Of a stretch of DNA of 64,000 nucleotides, positions 1 through 8,926 are shown in pieces. Location of the stretch: assembly GCA_020846145.1 (NCBI GenBank), contig JADLEL010000170.1, positions 16,687-80,686 of the forward strand. The letters run 5' to 3'. This DNA comes from Pirellulales bacterium. GTDB lineage: Bacteria > Planctomycetota > Planctomycetia > Pirellulales > Thermoguttaceae. Under the pieces are notes generated by a model. That model did no database searches. It had not been told where the DNA came from and was given only the letters and a program-made list of their open reading frames with translations. Position 1 is the first letter of the stretch; each line of letters opens with the position of its first letter. The position numbers and the translations under genes were made by a program.

Positions 1-1
1 C

Positions 2-946
2 GACGTCCGCGGCCAGGAAATGGCGAAGCGGGCGCTCACCGTCGCCGCCGCCGGCGGACACAACCTGCTGATGATCGGCCCGCCCGGCTCCGGCAAGACC
101 ATGCTCGCCAAGCGGATGCCCACCATCTTGCCCGACCTGCTCCCCGTCGAGTCGATCGAAACCACGCGCATCTACAGCTCGATCGGCCGGTTGCAGCCGG
201 GCCAGCCGCTCCTGGCCGTCCGCCCGTTCCGCGCGCCGCATCACACCATCAGCAACGCCGGACTGGTCGGCGGCGGCTCCACGCCCACGCCGGGCGAAAT
301 CTCGTTGGCCCACAACGGCGTCCTCTTCCTCGACGAACTTCCCGAGTTCAACCGCCAAACGCTCGAAGTGCTGCGACAGCCACTCGAGGACGGCACCGTA
401 ACCATCTCCCGCGCGCTCAACAGCACCACCTTTCCGGCGAATTTCATGCTCATCGCCGCCTTGAATCCCTGCCCCTGCGGTTACCGCGGCGACTCCCGCC
501 GCGCCTGCCACTGCACACCGCCGAATGTCGAACGCTACATGAGCAAGATATCCGGCCCGCTGTTGGACCGCATCGATATCCACATCGAAGTGCCCTCGGT
601 GGCGTTCCGCGAGCTTTCGGGCGGGACGCCGGGCACGTCGAGCGCGGAGATGCGCGCCCAGGTGGCCGACTCCCGCCGCCGGCAAACCGCCCGCTTCGAA
701 GGCAAGATTCGCCACAACGCCCAAATGGCCCACCGCCAGGTCCGCCAGTTCTGCAAACTCTCCGACGAGTGCCAAAACCTGTTAAAAGCCGCGATGGCCG
801 AAATGGGCCTTTCCGCCCGCGCCCACGACAAAATCCTCCGCGTCGCCCGCACCATCGCCGACCTCGACCATAGCGAAAATATCCAACCCATGCACCTCAA
901 CGAAGCCATCAATTATCGCATGTTGGACCGAAATTTTTGGACGTGA
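2..946 (+). CDS. comM: ComM/YifB-family Mg-chelatase-like AAA+ ATPase, 3' part
   Basis: This is the C-terminal two thirds of a ComM (YifB)-type AAA+ ATPase; the frame is open through the left edge, so the gene starts outside the window. A Walker A motif GPPGSGKT lies about 26 codons in, and a Walker B-like [11 protein letters not shown] follows about 80 residues later. A Cys-rich [10 protein letters not shown] segment and the conserved C-terminal Mg-chelatase region ([18 protein letters not shown]) are present. In well-studied bacteria ComM is a hexameric branch-migration helicase acting in the cytoplasm during natural transformation; here the role is inferred from family. The C-terminus looks complete. 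No co-directional partner follows closely: a gap of about 360 bp separates it from the next gene. Confidence 0.93.
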   Translation, partial: DVRGQEMAKRALTVAAAGGHNLLMIGPPGSGKTMLAKRMPTILPDLLPVESIETTRIYSSIGRLQPGQPLLAVRPFRAPHHTISNAGLVGGGSTPTPGEISLAHNGVLFLDELPEFNRQTLEVLRQPLEDGTVTISRALNSTTFPANFMLIAALNPCPCGYRGDSRRACHCTPPNVERYMSKISGPLLDRIDIHIEVPSVAFRELSGGTPGTSSAEMRAQVADSRRRQTARFEGKIRHNAQMAHRQVRQFCKLSDECQNLLKAAMAEMGLSARAHDKILRVARTIADLDHSENIQPMHLNEAINYRMLDRNFWT

Positions 947-1310
947 GGCAGGAAGGCGGCTTAATAGATTCATTATGAAAAATGAATTGAGTTTGGAGTT
1001 CCCGGAATTTACGCGCGAGAAAAATCCATGCCGGTCGATTTCGCCGCCGCCGCCGACTGCTGGGAAACCGCGGCGGGCTTCTTGAGAGATGAATTCACCG
1101 GCGGATGAAAGTCGCTTCGCCCGCCGAGATCTTCGATTGCAAAAAATTGGAGGTCAAAGTCCACCCCATAATTCTATTTTTCACGGCGGTTCGTTATATT
1201 CTTCCCGAAAACGAGCCTACTACTCCGAAAGATAGCCACTGCCTACAATCTTGGCATGGTGGAAATACCCCCTACGTCCTCAATTACCTCGAAAAGCGGG
1301 AGAAATTGTT
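947..1310. other. Gene-poor gap with possible eroded small gene
   Basis: No convincing gene is visible. A short frame opening at 974 (MKNELSLEFPEFTREKN) and a second one starting at 1028 in another frame (MPVDFAAAADCWETAAGF, ending near 1108) run one into the other. They could be one small gene broken by a frameshift, but I recognise no family. The rest is unremarkable. Confidence 0.35.
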
Positions 1311-4097
1311 ATGTCATCGGCGAAAATGCAATCCGGCACGGCCGGCGGACGCAATTTGTTAGGATTCAATTTGCAATTTGCAATCCTCACCATCCTTTTT
1401 CTTTTACCGGGCTTCACTCGGGCCGCCGAAACGGCCCCCCCGCCGAAAACAGCCCAAGCGTGGACGCGCGAGGAGGCGACCGCCCAGCTTTGGCTCAATC
1501 CCGAAGACGTGTATCTGCAATTCGTCGCCTTGCAACTCGCCCGAAATGAAGGTAAGAGCGATGAGATTCAGGGGATGATCGACCGGCTCAGCCAACGGCG
1601 CTGGGGATTTCGCCCCGCGCAGGACCGGGAAGTCGATCTGTTCGCGCTCTTCACCGGCGCGTTGGCCGTGCAGGAGAGCCTGCAGCTCGACGCGCTGCGG
1701 GGGCCGGTGAATCCGTGGCTCGGCGAGATGGTCGATCCGGCGAAAAACACCGTCAAAATCGCCGCGCTCGAAGGGCCGTCGGTCAAAAGCCATCCCTGGG
1801 ACAAGATGCTCGCCGCGCAACTGATTTCGGGCAAAAAGCCGGAGATCGGGCCGTTGGACCTCTGCGCGCCGGAGGACCAGTATTATCTGCACTTCCGCGC
1901 GCTCTCGAAATTGCTCGACATCCTCAATGCCGGCGACCTCTGGGGATCGCACCTCTTCGCGCAGGCCGAGAAAACGGCCAAGGACCAGCGGACCGGCGAA
2001 CGCATCAAAAAGCAACTGGCAATCGAGACCGATCCGCTCTCGCGGCCGTTTTACGACCTGGTCGTCGAGGAGGCGGCGGTTACGGGGAGCGATATTTTCT
2101 TCCGCGAGGGGAGCGACGTAACGCTGCTCTTCCAACTCAAGCAGCCCGAGGTGTTCAAGGCGCGGATGGACGCCTTTTTGGCGGCCGCCGAAAAGTCGCG
2201 GCCCGACGCCGTCCGAAGCACGGGCCGAATCGGCGCGGTCGAGTACGTTTCGATTACCACGCCCGACCGGGCGATCCACGCCTTCTCGGCGTATCCCAAG
2301 CAGAATTTGCACGTCCGCAGCAACTCCAAAGCCGGTTTGGAAAAAATCCTGAAAACCATCGCCGGCGATAAGGACGCGCCGCGGCTGGGCGACGCCACCG
2401 AGTTCAAGTACATCCGCACGCTCATGCCGCGCGGCGACGAGCGCGAAGACGGACTGGTTTATCTTTCCGATTCGTTCATCCGCCGGCTCGTCGGGCCGGA
2501 ACTCAAGCTCACCGAAATGCGGCGGATACTCTGCTACAACCACCTGCGGATGATCGGCCACGCGGCGATGCTCTATCGCACGCAGTTCGGCAAGACGCCG
2601 GCGTCGCTCGAGGAACTGACCGAGACCGGCTGCGCGCCGGGCTGGTTCGCGCCGAAGGAGGGCAAGGACATGCTGGCCTGTCCTTGCGGCGGAAGATATT
2701 CGCTCGCCGCCGACAGGCTCTCCGGCGTTTGCTCGCATCACGGCAACGCCCGCGAATTGACCCCCTGCCGTGAAATTCCGCTCGACCGGGTGACGGAAAA
2801 CGAAGCCGCGCAATACCGGCAATTCGTCGAGCAGTACAGCCAATACTGGCGGCGGTACTTCGATCCGATCGTGATTCGCCTGCAAGTTACGCCCCGGCAA
2901 TATCGGGCGGAAACGATCATTCTGCCGCTCATCGACAATTCGATCTACACCGGCATGGCGATGGCCTTGGGCGGCGAGCCGGAGCCGCTCGACGCCCTGC
3001 CCGTGCCCCAGCGGAACATTTTCAGCGTGGCGCTGCGCGTGAATAAGGAATCGGTCATGAATCAGGCGTTTCCGCTGCTCCGCGAAGTGCAGGGCATCGA
3101 TCGGCGGGACGGGATGCCGGGCATGGATCATTTGCTCGAATCCGCGAAGGCGTTCGTGAGCAACGGCATCGGCAACCAGATCGCGCTGAATATCTACGAT
3201 GCCTCGCCGATGTTCGATTTCAACCTGACGAGGTTCCTGGGCGAGATGATGGGCGAATTCCGCGGCGCCGGCAGCTCGATGAATGATGAAATGATCCCCA
3301 TTAGCTTCCTCGTCTCCTCGCTCAACTCGCCGGTTTATATTTCGGCGCCGGTGAAGGATGAAAAAATCGTCGATAAGTTCCTCGACGATCTCGACAAGGC
3401 GCTGGCCGTGGCGGCGCGGCAGAAGGAGCGCGGCGGCTGGTTCGATCTCGACTACGACTACTACCGCGTTCCGGCCGAGGGCAAATCGCCCGCCTTGCGC
3501 TGCTTCAACGTGCAGCTCGGGCCGGTGAAATGGCGGGTGTTTTTCGCGCGGATCGAAGGCGGGCTGTACGTCGCCAGCAAGAAGTTCATCCTGGACGATC
3601 TGGCCGAGGCCGCAAAGGCGGCTAAGGAAAATCCGCAAGCGCAGCGCGATCTCGGCCCAACGGCGCACGCGATGGTCCGCCTGCGGCCGGAGAACTGGAA
3701 GGAAACGCTGCCCGACTTCAAGCTGGGCTGGGCCGAAGGGAGCCGCGAGGCGTGCTTGAACAACTTGGGGCCGCTTTCGTCGGTCGCGCGGGCGGCGGCT
3801 TCGCAAAACGCCAATGCGGCCATCGAGGAAGTGCTGCGCGAGGCCGACGCCTTGCACGGCGTGCATTTCTACTGCCCCGACGGCGGTAAATACGAATTCG
3901 CGTCGGACGGCGGCCGCCCCGGCATCCGGCATATCGTCTGCCCGCTGCACGGCAACGCCGCCGCGCCGCGGCAGCTTTCGGCCCCCGCCGCGAAGAGTCC
4001 GCTCGATAAAATCTTAAAGGATTTTCACGGCCTGACCGCCGAACTCACCTTCCTCGAAGACGGCCTGCACGCGACCGCGACGATCGAGAGGAAGTAA
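1311..4097 (+). CDS. Large exported protein of unknown function with two pilin-like Cys/His motifs
   Basis: I do not recognise a characterised family for this protein of about 928 residues. The start at 1311 is preferred over an upstream ATG at 1251 because GGGAG sits about 10 nt before it. A hydrophobic stretch (FAILTILFLLPGF) followed by an Ala-rich site looks like a signal peptide or anchor. Two copies of a C-P-x-G-G-x-Y ... C-x-x-H-G motif occur, one in the middle (near 2680-2745, CPCGGRYSL then CSHHGNA) and one close to the C-terminus (near 3875-3960, CPDGGKYEF then CPLHGNA). This motif is familiar from the C-terminal ends of type IV pilin-like proteins; before the first copy is a helix-like segment (CYNHLRMIGHAAMLYRTQFG) also reminiscent of pseudopilin sequences. 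A periplasmic or surface location is likely. The gene stands alone. Confidence 0.75.
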   Translation: MSSAKMQSGTAGGRNLLGFNLQFAILTILFLLPGFTRAAETAPPPKTAQAWTREEATAQLWLNPEDVYLQFVALQLARNEGKSDEIQGMIDRLSQRRWGFRPAQDREVDLFALFTGALAVQESLQLDALRGPVNPWLGEMVDPAKNTVKIAALEGPSVKSHPWDKMLAAQLISGKKPEIGPLDLCAPEDQYYLHFRALSKLLDILNAGDLWGSHLFAQAEKTAKDQRTGERIKKQLAIETDPLSRPFYDLVVEEAAVTGSDIFFREGSDVTLLFQLKQPEVFKARMDAFLAAAEKSRPDAVRSTGRIGAVEYVSITTPDRAIHAFSAYPKQNLHVRSNSKAGLEKILKTIAGDKDAPRLGDATEFKYIRTLMPRGDEREDGLVYLSDSFIRRLVGPELKLTEMRRILCYNHLRMIGHAAMLYRTQFGKTPASLEELTETGCAPGWFAPKEGKDMLACPCGGRYSLAADRLSGVCSHHGNARELTPCREIPLDRVTENEAAQYRQFVEQYSQYWRRYFDPIVIRLQVTPRQYRAETIILPLIDNSIYTGMAMALGGEPEPLDALPVPQRNIFSVALRVNKESVMNQAFPLLREVQGIDRRDGMPGMDHLLESAKAFVSNGIGNQIALNIYDASPMFDFNLTRFLGEMMGEFRGAGSSMNDEMIPISFLVSSLNSPVYISAPVKDEKIVDKFLDDLDKALAVAARQKERGGWFDLDYDYYRVPAEGKSPALRCFNVQLGPVKWRVFFARIEGGLYVASKKFILDDLAEAAKAAKENPQAQRDLGPTAHAMVRLRPENWKETLPDFKLGWAEGSREACLNNLGPLSSVARAAASQNANAAIEEVLREADALHGVHFYCPDGGKYEFASDGGRPGIRHIVCPLHGNAAAPRQLSAPAAKSPLDKILKDFHGLTAELTFLEDGLHATATIERK

Positions 4098-4160
4098 ATG
4101 TTTTCCGGGTGGATTTGAAACAGTGGAAACAAAGCAACTCCCCCTTTGGTCATGGGGAAG

Positions 4161-4325
4161 GTAGCCGTTCACAGGGGACGGTCCCGATTTTTGCCGCGCA
4201 AAAGATGATGGTGCCCTGAAAGGGCTTAATCGCCGCAAAAATGGGACTGTCCCCCTTGCGCCGCTGCAAAATACGTTTTCCCGCCGAAAAATGGACCAGT
4301 CCCCGGCCGGGGCGTGAACGCTTAC
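4161..4325 (+). repeat. Nested palindromic repeat R1, copy A (internally deleted)
   Basis: This is one of six copies of a roughly 205-bp element bounded by GTAACCGTTCAC and GTGAACGCTTAC-type inverted ends. It is shorter (165 bp) because about 40 bp holding the left arm of the second hairpin are missing near 4262. The first hairpin (GGGACGGTCCCGATTTT against CAAAAATGGGACTGTCCC) is intact. The other copies are near 13576, 17092, 39889, 45530 and 57119. Confidence 0.85.
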
Positions 4326-4369
4326 GGCCAATCTTGCATTTTCCGCTCCAATTCTCGGACCGGCGAGGT

Positions 4370-4375
4370 TATAAT
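4370..4375 (+). promoter_or_regulatory. Possible -10 box
   Basis: A perfect TATAAT lies 72 nt upstream of the dipeptidyl peptidase start and just after the R1 repeat. No good -35 box stands at 16-18 nt, so this is tentative. Confidence 0.3.
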
Positions 4376-4446
4376 AGCACTTGCGCGCAGCAAAATCGCG
4401 CGGAATATCGGTTCGTTTTCACATTTCTTTCTCCCAGACGTCTCCG

Positions 4447-6561
4447 ATGAAAAAACGCATTCGGCTTCACGCGATCGGCATCCTGGTTTTTCTCTTTTCC
4501 GGCGCGGCATTCGCGCAGGAATACGTCAATCCGGCCTACTCCGCCAAACGCTACGCGGAGTTGAGCCGGCAAATTCAAAACTCGGCGAAACTGGGGACGC
4601 TGCAAGTAGAATGGAAGGAAGACGGCAAGGCGTTCGAGTTCGCCCGGGACGGCAAAAGGTATCGCTACGATATCGCCGCCGGAACGAAGAAGGAGATCGA
4701 CTCCAAGGCGCCGTCCGCCGATCCCGCGAAACAAACGCCCGCCGCCAATTCGCGCCGCGTGCGCGGGCGTTCCAACTCGCAGGCCAGGCCCCCGCGGGCG
4801 CGGCAGTTCAAGACCGCGCTCTCGCCGGACGGCAAGTTCATGGCCTTCTGCCTCGAGCGGAATTTGTGGCTGGTCGATCTCGATACCCACCGCGAATTCG
4901 CCGTCACCGACGACGGCAACGAGCGCGACCGCGTCCACTACGCCGCCGCGAACTGGACCTACGGCGAGGAGTTGGATCAAGGCACCGCGATGTGGTGGTC
5001 GCCCAACGGCCGAAAAATCGCCTTCTACCGCTTCGACGAGAAACTGGTCGTCGATTACTATCTGGCGATGGAGCAGACGAAAATCCAAGACCGCTTAAGC
5101 GCGGTGCCGTACAACAAGGCCGGCACGCCCAATCCGGAAGTCGATCTGCTGATCTACGATCTCGACTCGCGGCAAACCGTGAAGGTCGATGCCCGCGACG
5201 GCAAACCGTTCGACAATTCGGTCGTGGGGCATTATCTCTACGGCGTTTCCTGGACCGCGGACGGCGCGGAGTTGCTCTTCCATCGCACCAACCGGCGGCA
5301 GAATATCATGGAGTTCTGCGCCGCCAGTCCGGCGACGGGCAAATGCCGCGTAGTCGTCCGCGAGGAGTGGCCGGCAAGCTGGACGGAGAATTCGCCGCCC
5401 CGGCGGTTCCTCGAGGACGGGAAACGCTTCATCTGGACTTCCGATCGCACGGGCTGGAAGAACTTCTATCTCTACGAACTGAGCGGCAAATTGCCGGCCA
5501 CGCTCACCAGCCACGATTTCGAGGTCGGTCCGATCGTCCGCCTCGACGAGAAGGCGGGCAAGCTCTATTACATGGCTCGCGACGGCGACAATCCCATGAA
5601 GCTCCAATTGCACTGCGTGGGACTCGACGGTCAAGGCGGCAAGCGGCTCACCGATCCGGCGTTTTTCCATTCCGTGGACGTCGCTCCCGACGGCAAGCAC
5701 TTCATCGACACCGCGCAAACGCACGACCGCCCGCCCGTCACGAGCCTGATGGACGCCGAGGGGAAGAAAATCGCCGAGTTGGCCGCAAGCGATCTGGCCG
5801 ATTACGACAAGCTGGGCCTGCGCCGGGTGGAACTGCTCAAGTTCAAGGCCGCCGACGGCAAGACCGACCTCTACGGCATGTTGCACGTCCCCTCGAACTT
5901 CGATCCGCGCAATAAATATCCCCTACTGGTAAGCGTTTACGCCGGGCCGGAAACCGTCGGCGCGCACGAAACCTTCATGCTGCCCAATCCGCTTACGGAA
6001 TGCGGTTTTCTCGTGGCCTCGTTCGACTCGCGCACCGCCAGCGGGCGCGGCAAACGCTTTTTGGACGACATTTACCTGAAACTCGGCCGGGTCGAGGCCG
6101 ACGATCAGGCGGCGGGCGTGAAATCGCTCGCCGCGCGCGGTTTCGTCGATCCGCGCCGCGTGGGCATTTTCGGCACCTCCTACGGCGGCACGATGTCGGC
6201 GATGTGCCTGCTGCGATATCCCGACGTCTTTCACGCCGCCTGCGCCTGCGCCGCCTTGACCGACTACCGCAATTACGACACGGTTTACGCCGAACGCTAC
6301 ATGTGGATTCCGCAGGAAAACCAGGCCGGCTACGACGCCGCCTGCATCACGAACTACGCCGCAAACCTTCAAGGCCGGCTGATGATCTTCTTCGGCACCG
6401 CCGACGACAACGTCCATCCCGCCAACTCCTTGCAGTTGATCCAGGCCCTACAGCGGGCGGGCAAGAGCTTCGAGGTGCAAGTCGGGCCGGATCAAGGCCA
6501 TCGCGCGATCGACTTCGACCGAATGATGGAGTTCTTCCGCGAGAGCCTGACGAAAAATTGA
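4447..6561 (+). CDS. Dipeptidyl-peptidase IV family serine peptidase (S9B)
   Basis: This 704-residue exported peptidase matches the two-domain DPP IV plan: an N-terminal beta-propeller (about residues 30-480) and a C-terminal alpha/beta-hydrolase domain. The start at 4447 gives a clear signal peptide ending near AFAQE. The nucleophile is Ser578 in GTSYGG, the acid is Asp653 in TADDNVHP, and the base is His685 in DQGHRA. The propeller carries YGEELDQ, matching the double-Glu loop that binds the substrate amino terminus in this family. It would release X-Pro or X-Ala dipeptides in the periplasm. Length is normal for bacterial members. It is preceded by an R1 repeat and a TATAAT box and has no obvious operon partner. 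Confidence 0.93.
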   Translation: MKKRIRLHAIGILVFLFSGAAFAQEYVNPAYSAKRYAELSRQIQNSAKLGTLQVEWKEDGKAFEFARDGKRYRYDIAAGTKKEIDSKAPSADPAKQTPAANSRRVRGRSNSQARPPRARQFKTALSPDGKFMAFCLERNLWLVDLDTHREFAVTDDGNERDRVHYAAANWTYGEELDQGTAMWWSPNGRKIAFYRFDEKLVVDYYLAMEQTKIQDRLSAVPYNKAGTPNPEVDLLIYDLDSRQTVKVDARDGKPFDNSVVGHYLYGVSWTADGAELLFHRTNRRQNIMEFCAASPATGKCRVVVREEWPASWTENSPPRRFLEDGKRFIWTSDRTGWKNFYLYELSGKLPATLTSHDFEVGPIVRLDEKAGKLYYMARDGDNPMKLQLHCVGLDGQGGKRLTDPAFFHSVDVAPDGKHFIDTAQTHDRPPVTSLMDAEGKKIAELAASDLADYDKLGLRRVELLKFKAADGKTDLYGMLHVPSNFDPRNKYPLLVSVYAGPETVGAHETFMLPNPLTECGFLVASFDSRTASGRGKRFLDDIYLKLGRVEADDQAAGVKSLAARGFVDPRRVGIFGTSYGGTMSAMCLLRYPDVFHAACACAALTDYRNYDTVYAERYMWIPQENQAGYDAACITNYAANLQGRLMIFFGTADDNVHPANSLQLIQALQRAGKSFEVQVGPDQGHRAIDFDRMMEFFRESLTKN

Positions 6562-6769
6562 CCGAGTTCGGTCGGGGCGCTAGCGTAGTGTCTCGTAATT
6601 AAGGTAATTTATGAATTTGGCATCAGGAAAACAGACATTCCTGGCCGTCAAGTGAATTGGCAATATAGGATCAATTGGACAGACAGGAACGTCTTTCCTC
6701 CTGAGTTTGACACTCGGTGCGTAAATCAACATCTGAGCGAGACGCTCCACTCGTTTATCGGGTTATTCC

Positions 6770-7321
6770 TCATTTTCCGGGGTCATCGTTCTCCTGCCGT
6801 TCTCCCGGCGTGCTGCGCCCCTCGCGTTTGTACTTTTCCAGCAAATCCTTCAACTCGCGGACGATGTCGGGCCGTTCCCCGTAGAGATTGCGCCGTTCGG
6901 AAAGATCGGCACGCAGGTCGTACAACTCGCCAGCGAAAGCGTGCGGTTGATAACCGCGTTCTTTCTTGAACCATTCGGGTTCCTTGTTCGCGTTGCCGGT
7001 TTTGGCGTCGATGAAGACCCAATCGCCCTTGCGGATCGCCAGTCTGCCGTTGCCGCCGTGATGCACGAGCGCTTCGCGGAGCGGCGTCGCCCTTTTCTCT
7101 CCGAGCAAGGCGGGAAGGATATTGACGCTGTCCTCGCCGGCATTGTCGGGCAGCTTCGCGCCGACGATCTCCGCGCAGGTCGCCAGCATATCTACGTGGC
7201 AGACAACTTCTCCGCTTACGGCGGCTGCTGGGATTTTCTTCGGCCAGCGGGAGTGGAAGGCGACGCGGTGCCCTCCCTCCCAAGTGTCGCGCTTGACGCC
7301 GCGCGCTAACTGTCTGATAAA
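6770..7321 (-). pseudogene. Sulfatase C-terminal remnant
   Basis: The frame encodes the C-terminal third of an arylsulfatase-type enzyme: DTWEGGHRV followed by the typical RKGDWVF and ELYDLRADLSE segments. The N-terminal catalytic region with the C/S-x-P-x-R motif is absent. Upstream the frame is closed by a TGA at 7322-7324, with no start codon before an internal ATG at 7189. Planctomycetes carry many sulfatases for degrading sulfated polysaccharides, so this is most likely the end of a formerly complete gene cut by a rearrangement. The adjoining 200 bp (6562-6769) hold no gene I can support. Confidence 0.8.
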
Positions 7322-7606
7322 TCACAACTTACGACAAGATCAGTTTCCGAATAGCCTCTAAATGGCCGGAAAACCCGATTACCAGCGCAAACAGCACTCT
7401 AGAAAAGGAACTGAAATAACCTTTTCTCCATTCTATTCTTTTGGAAAAATCATGATCCGCAACTGCCAGATTTTCGTTATGCTAAAACATAACCTACGAC
7501 CTACGAGCAAAACCGCAATATGTGCCTGAAGATCGAATGGATCGATTGACGTCGCGCCTCTCGTGCCGACAGCACCCTAATCGCAAAGCTGTCGCGGCCA
7601 CCCGCG

Positions 7607-7756
7607 TTACTCATCGCATTCTTTCAAACACCTTTCGCAGTTTTTAACGTGATCGTCCCAACATTTCTCACAAAATGGATTCCCATTTCCTCCGCAATAA
7701 CCGTATATTTCGCTATACTCCAAGCAGTTGGTGCAATCTTCATGGTCATCTTGCAT
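7607..7756 (-). CDS. 49-residue Cys-rich mini-protein
   Basis: This short gene begins inside the last codons of the HNH endonuclease gene (11-nt overlap ATGCAAGATGA), with GAGGAA about 6 nt upstream as a ribosome binding site, a layout typical of translational coupling. The product starts MQDDHEDCTNC and has eight cysteines in pairs C-x2-C, C-x10-C, C-x2-C and C-x2-C plus C-x3-C-like spacings, suggesting a small zinc-ribbon. It is acidic and soluble. I do not recognise the family. A role as partner or inhibitor of the nuclease is inference from coupling only. The downstream 285 bp to the sulfatase remnant are AT-rich and show no further gene. Confidence 0.6.
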   Translation of the reverse strand: MQDDHEDCTNCLEYSEIYGYCGGNGNPFCEKCWDDHVKNCERCLKECDE

Positions 7757-8354
7757 GATGATTCCTCAGAAAATCCTGGTTAATCGATGTAAGTAGTGAT
7801 TCAACATGTTTTACCGTGTTATGATCGGCAAAATGCGCCATTTTATGGTGGTGAGCACAAAGTACACATAAATTGAAGAGCGAGTTCTCCCCGTTTTTAT
7901 AAAGGGGAATTATATGATGAACCTCAATGTAAGGAGTCGCATCATTTCGCAAAAAAGTATTATTACAGCCTTCAAAAAGGCAATAATCTCCGAATACCTC
8001 CCTGGCGAGCCTCGCCCATCTCACATTTCTGACATAGGATTCAATCATGTATTCCTTTCTTTCGGGAGTTTCTAAAGAAAGGTCTATGGTTTTCGTTTCG
8101 TCCTTTTCCACGTCCAAAAGATCAACACCTCGCAATGTATAATTACCGGTATAATCCAGGAAAGTAATGATCCCGTCATTCCTTAGCTGTTGAAGCATTT
8201 CGCACGTCTTTTGACGAGGAAATCTGTTTTTCGGATATGATTGCCGTAAGACTCCTTCATTGGCCGCGAAGAACTCATCTAAAGAGAATGTCCTTGAACC
8301 GATTTCATTGCAAAATGAAATCACCCGTTGATAGACTAGATCTTTCCACTTCAT
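7746..8354 (-). CDS. HNH endonuclease with DpnI-C-like winged-helix domain
   Basis: The 202-residue protein has two parts. Residues about 1-75 (TFSLDEFFAANEG ... YPKNRFPRQKTCEMLQQLRNDGIITFLD) resemble the C-terminal winged-helix domain of DpnI, which reads methylated adenine in that enzyme. Residues about 120-180 form an HNH nuclease domain: Cys125 and Cys130, then EVHHIIP (His146/147), NLCVLC (Cys163, Cys166) and HHHKMAH. The domain order (reader first, nuclease second) fits a small restriction-type enzyme, possibly methylation dependent; this is inference. The gene is more AT-rich than its surroundings, sits between pseudogenes, and has no methyltransferase next to it. It overlaps the 49-residue Cys-rich gene downstream. 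Confidence 0.82.
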   Translation of the reverse strand: MKWKDLVYQRVISFCNEIGSRTFSLDEFFAANEGVLRQSYPKNRFPRQKTCEMLQQLRNDGIITFLDYTGNYTLRGVDLLDVEKDETKTIDLSLETPERKEYMIESYVRNVRWARLAREVFGDYCLFEGCNNTFLRNDATPYIEVHHIIPLYKNGENSLFNLCVLCAHHHKMAHFADHNTVKHVESLLTSINQDFLRNHHAR

Positions 8355-8410
8355 GGTGGTATCACTTTATATAAGTAATTGTCATATGTTGTGGATGCGG
8401 GGGGTTAATA

Positions 8411-8926
8411 TTAAGCGGCTTCTTGGGTGATTTTGATACCGCCGGTGAAGATTATGCCGGCGATGACTTCCGGTAGGAACTTGGCTCAGTTTAAAGTCCG
8501 CCAACGTTTCGCGGCGCTTGGCATCAGCTTGAAGACCATCGTCAAGCAAGCCGTCCGTGCGCCGCTGACTTTCGTGCGGTCCGTTCGCAATCGCACTGTG
8601 TCGAACTTCAATTCGATCGTATTCATCATCCGCAAAGGGATCCGTGTTCGGCCGGGAAGTTGTAATACTCCAACAATTTCTCGCGGTCCTTCGCCAGGCA
8701 TTGCGTCGCCTTCGGGTATTTCGCTTCGTAGGTCGCGATGAACGAATCGAAAGATTTCTCGGCGTTGGCCCGCGTCGAAGTCATCCAAATCTTGTGGATA
8801 TTTTCTTTCGCTTCCGGTTGCAAACGCTTGGGCAACTCGTCGAACACGTTGGCCGTCTTATGCACCCAGCAGCGTTGCTCGCGCGTCGTCGACCAGACTT
8901 GCGGCAAGGCCTTCCACAAGTCCAGT
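8411..8926 (-). pseudogene. IS256-family (mutator) transposase, C-terminal remnant
   Basis: The minus strand encodes the C-terminal third of an IS256-type DDE transposase in at least two frames. The part from about 8919 down to 8640 reads WKALPQVWSTTREQRCWVHK and KYPKATQCLAKD. After a frameshift, NTIELKFDTVRLRTDRTK and AKRWRTLN continue, and a final frame ends FLPEVIAGIIFTGG ... QEAA with a stop at 8411. The N-terminal half with most catalytic acids is missing. The remnant touches the ilvC stop codon, so the insertion or a later deletion ended exactly at the end of ilvC. Terminal inverted repeats were not identified. Confidence 0.88.

Noticed and set aside
1404..3950. 848-residue reading frame on the minus strand
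   Set aside because: It mirrors the exported-protein gene, is rich in Arg/Ala/His as GC-rich shadow frames are, and has no recognisable motif or ribosome site.
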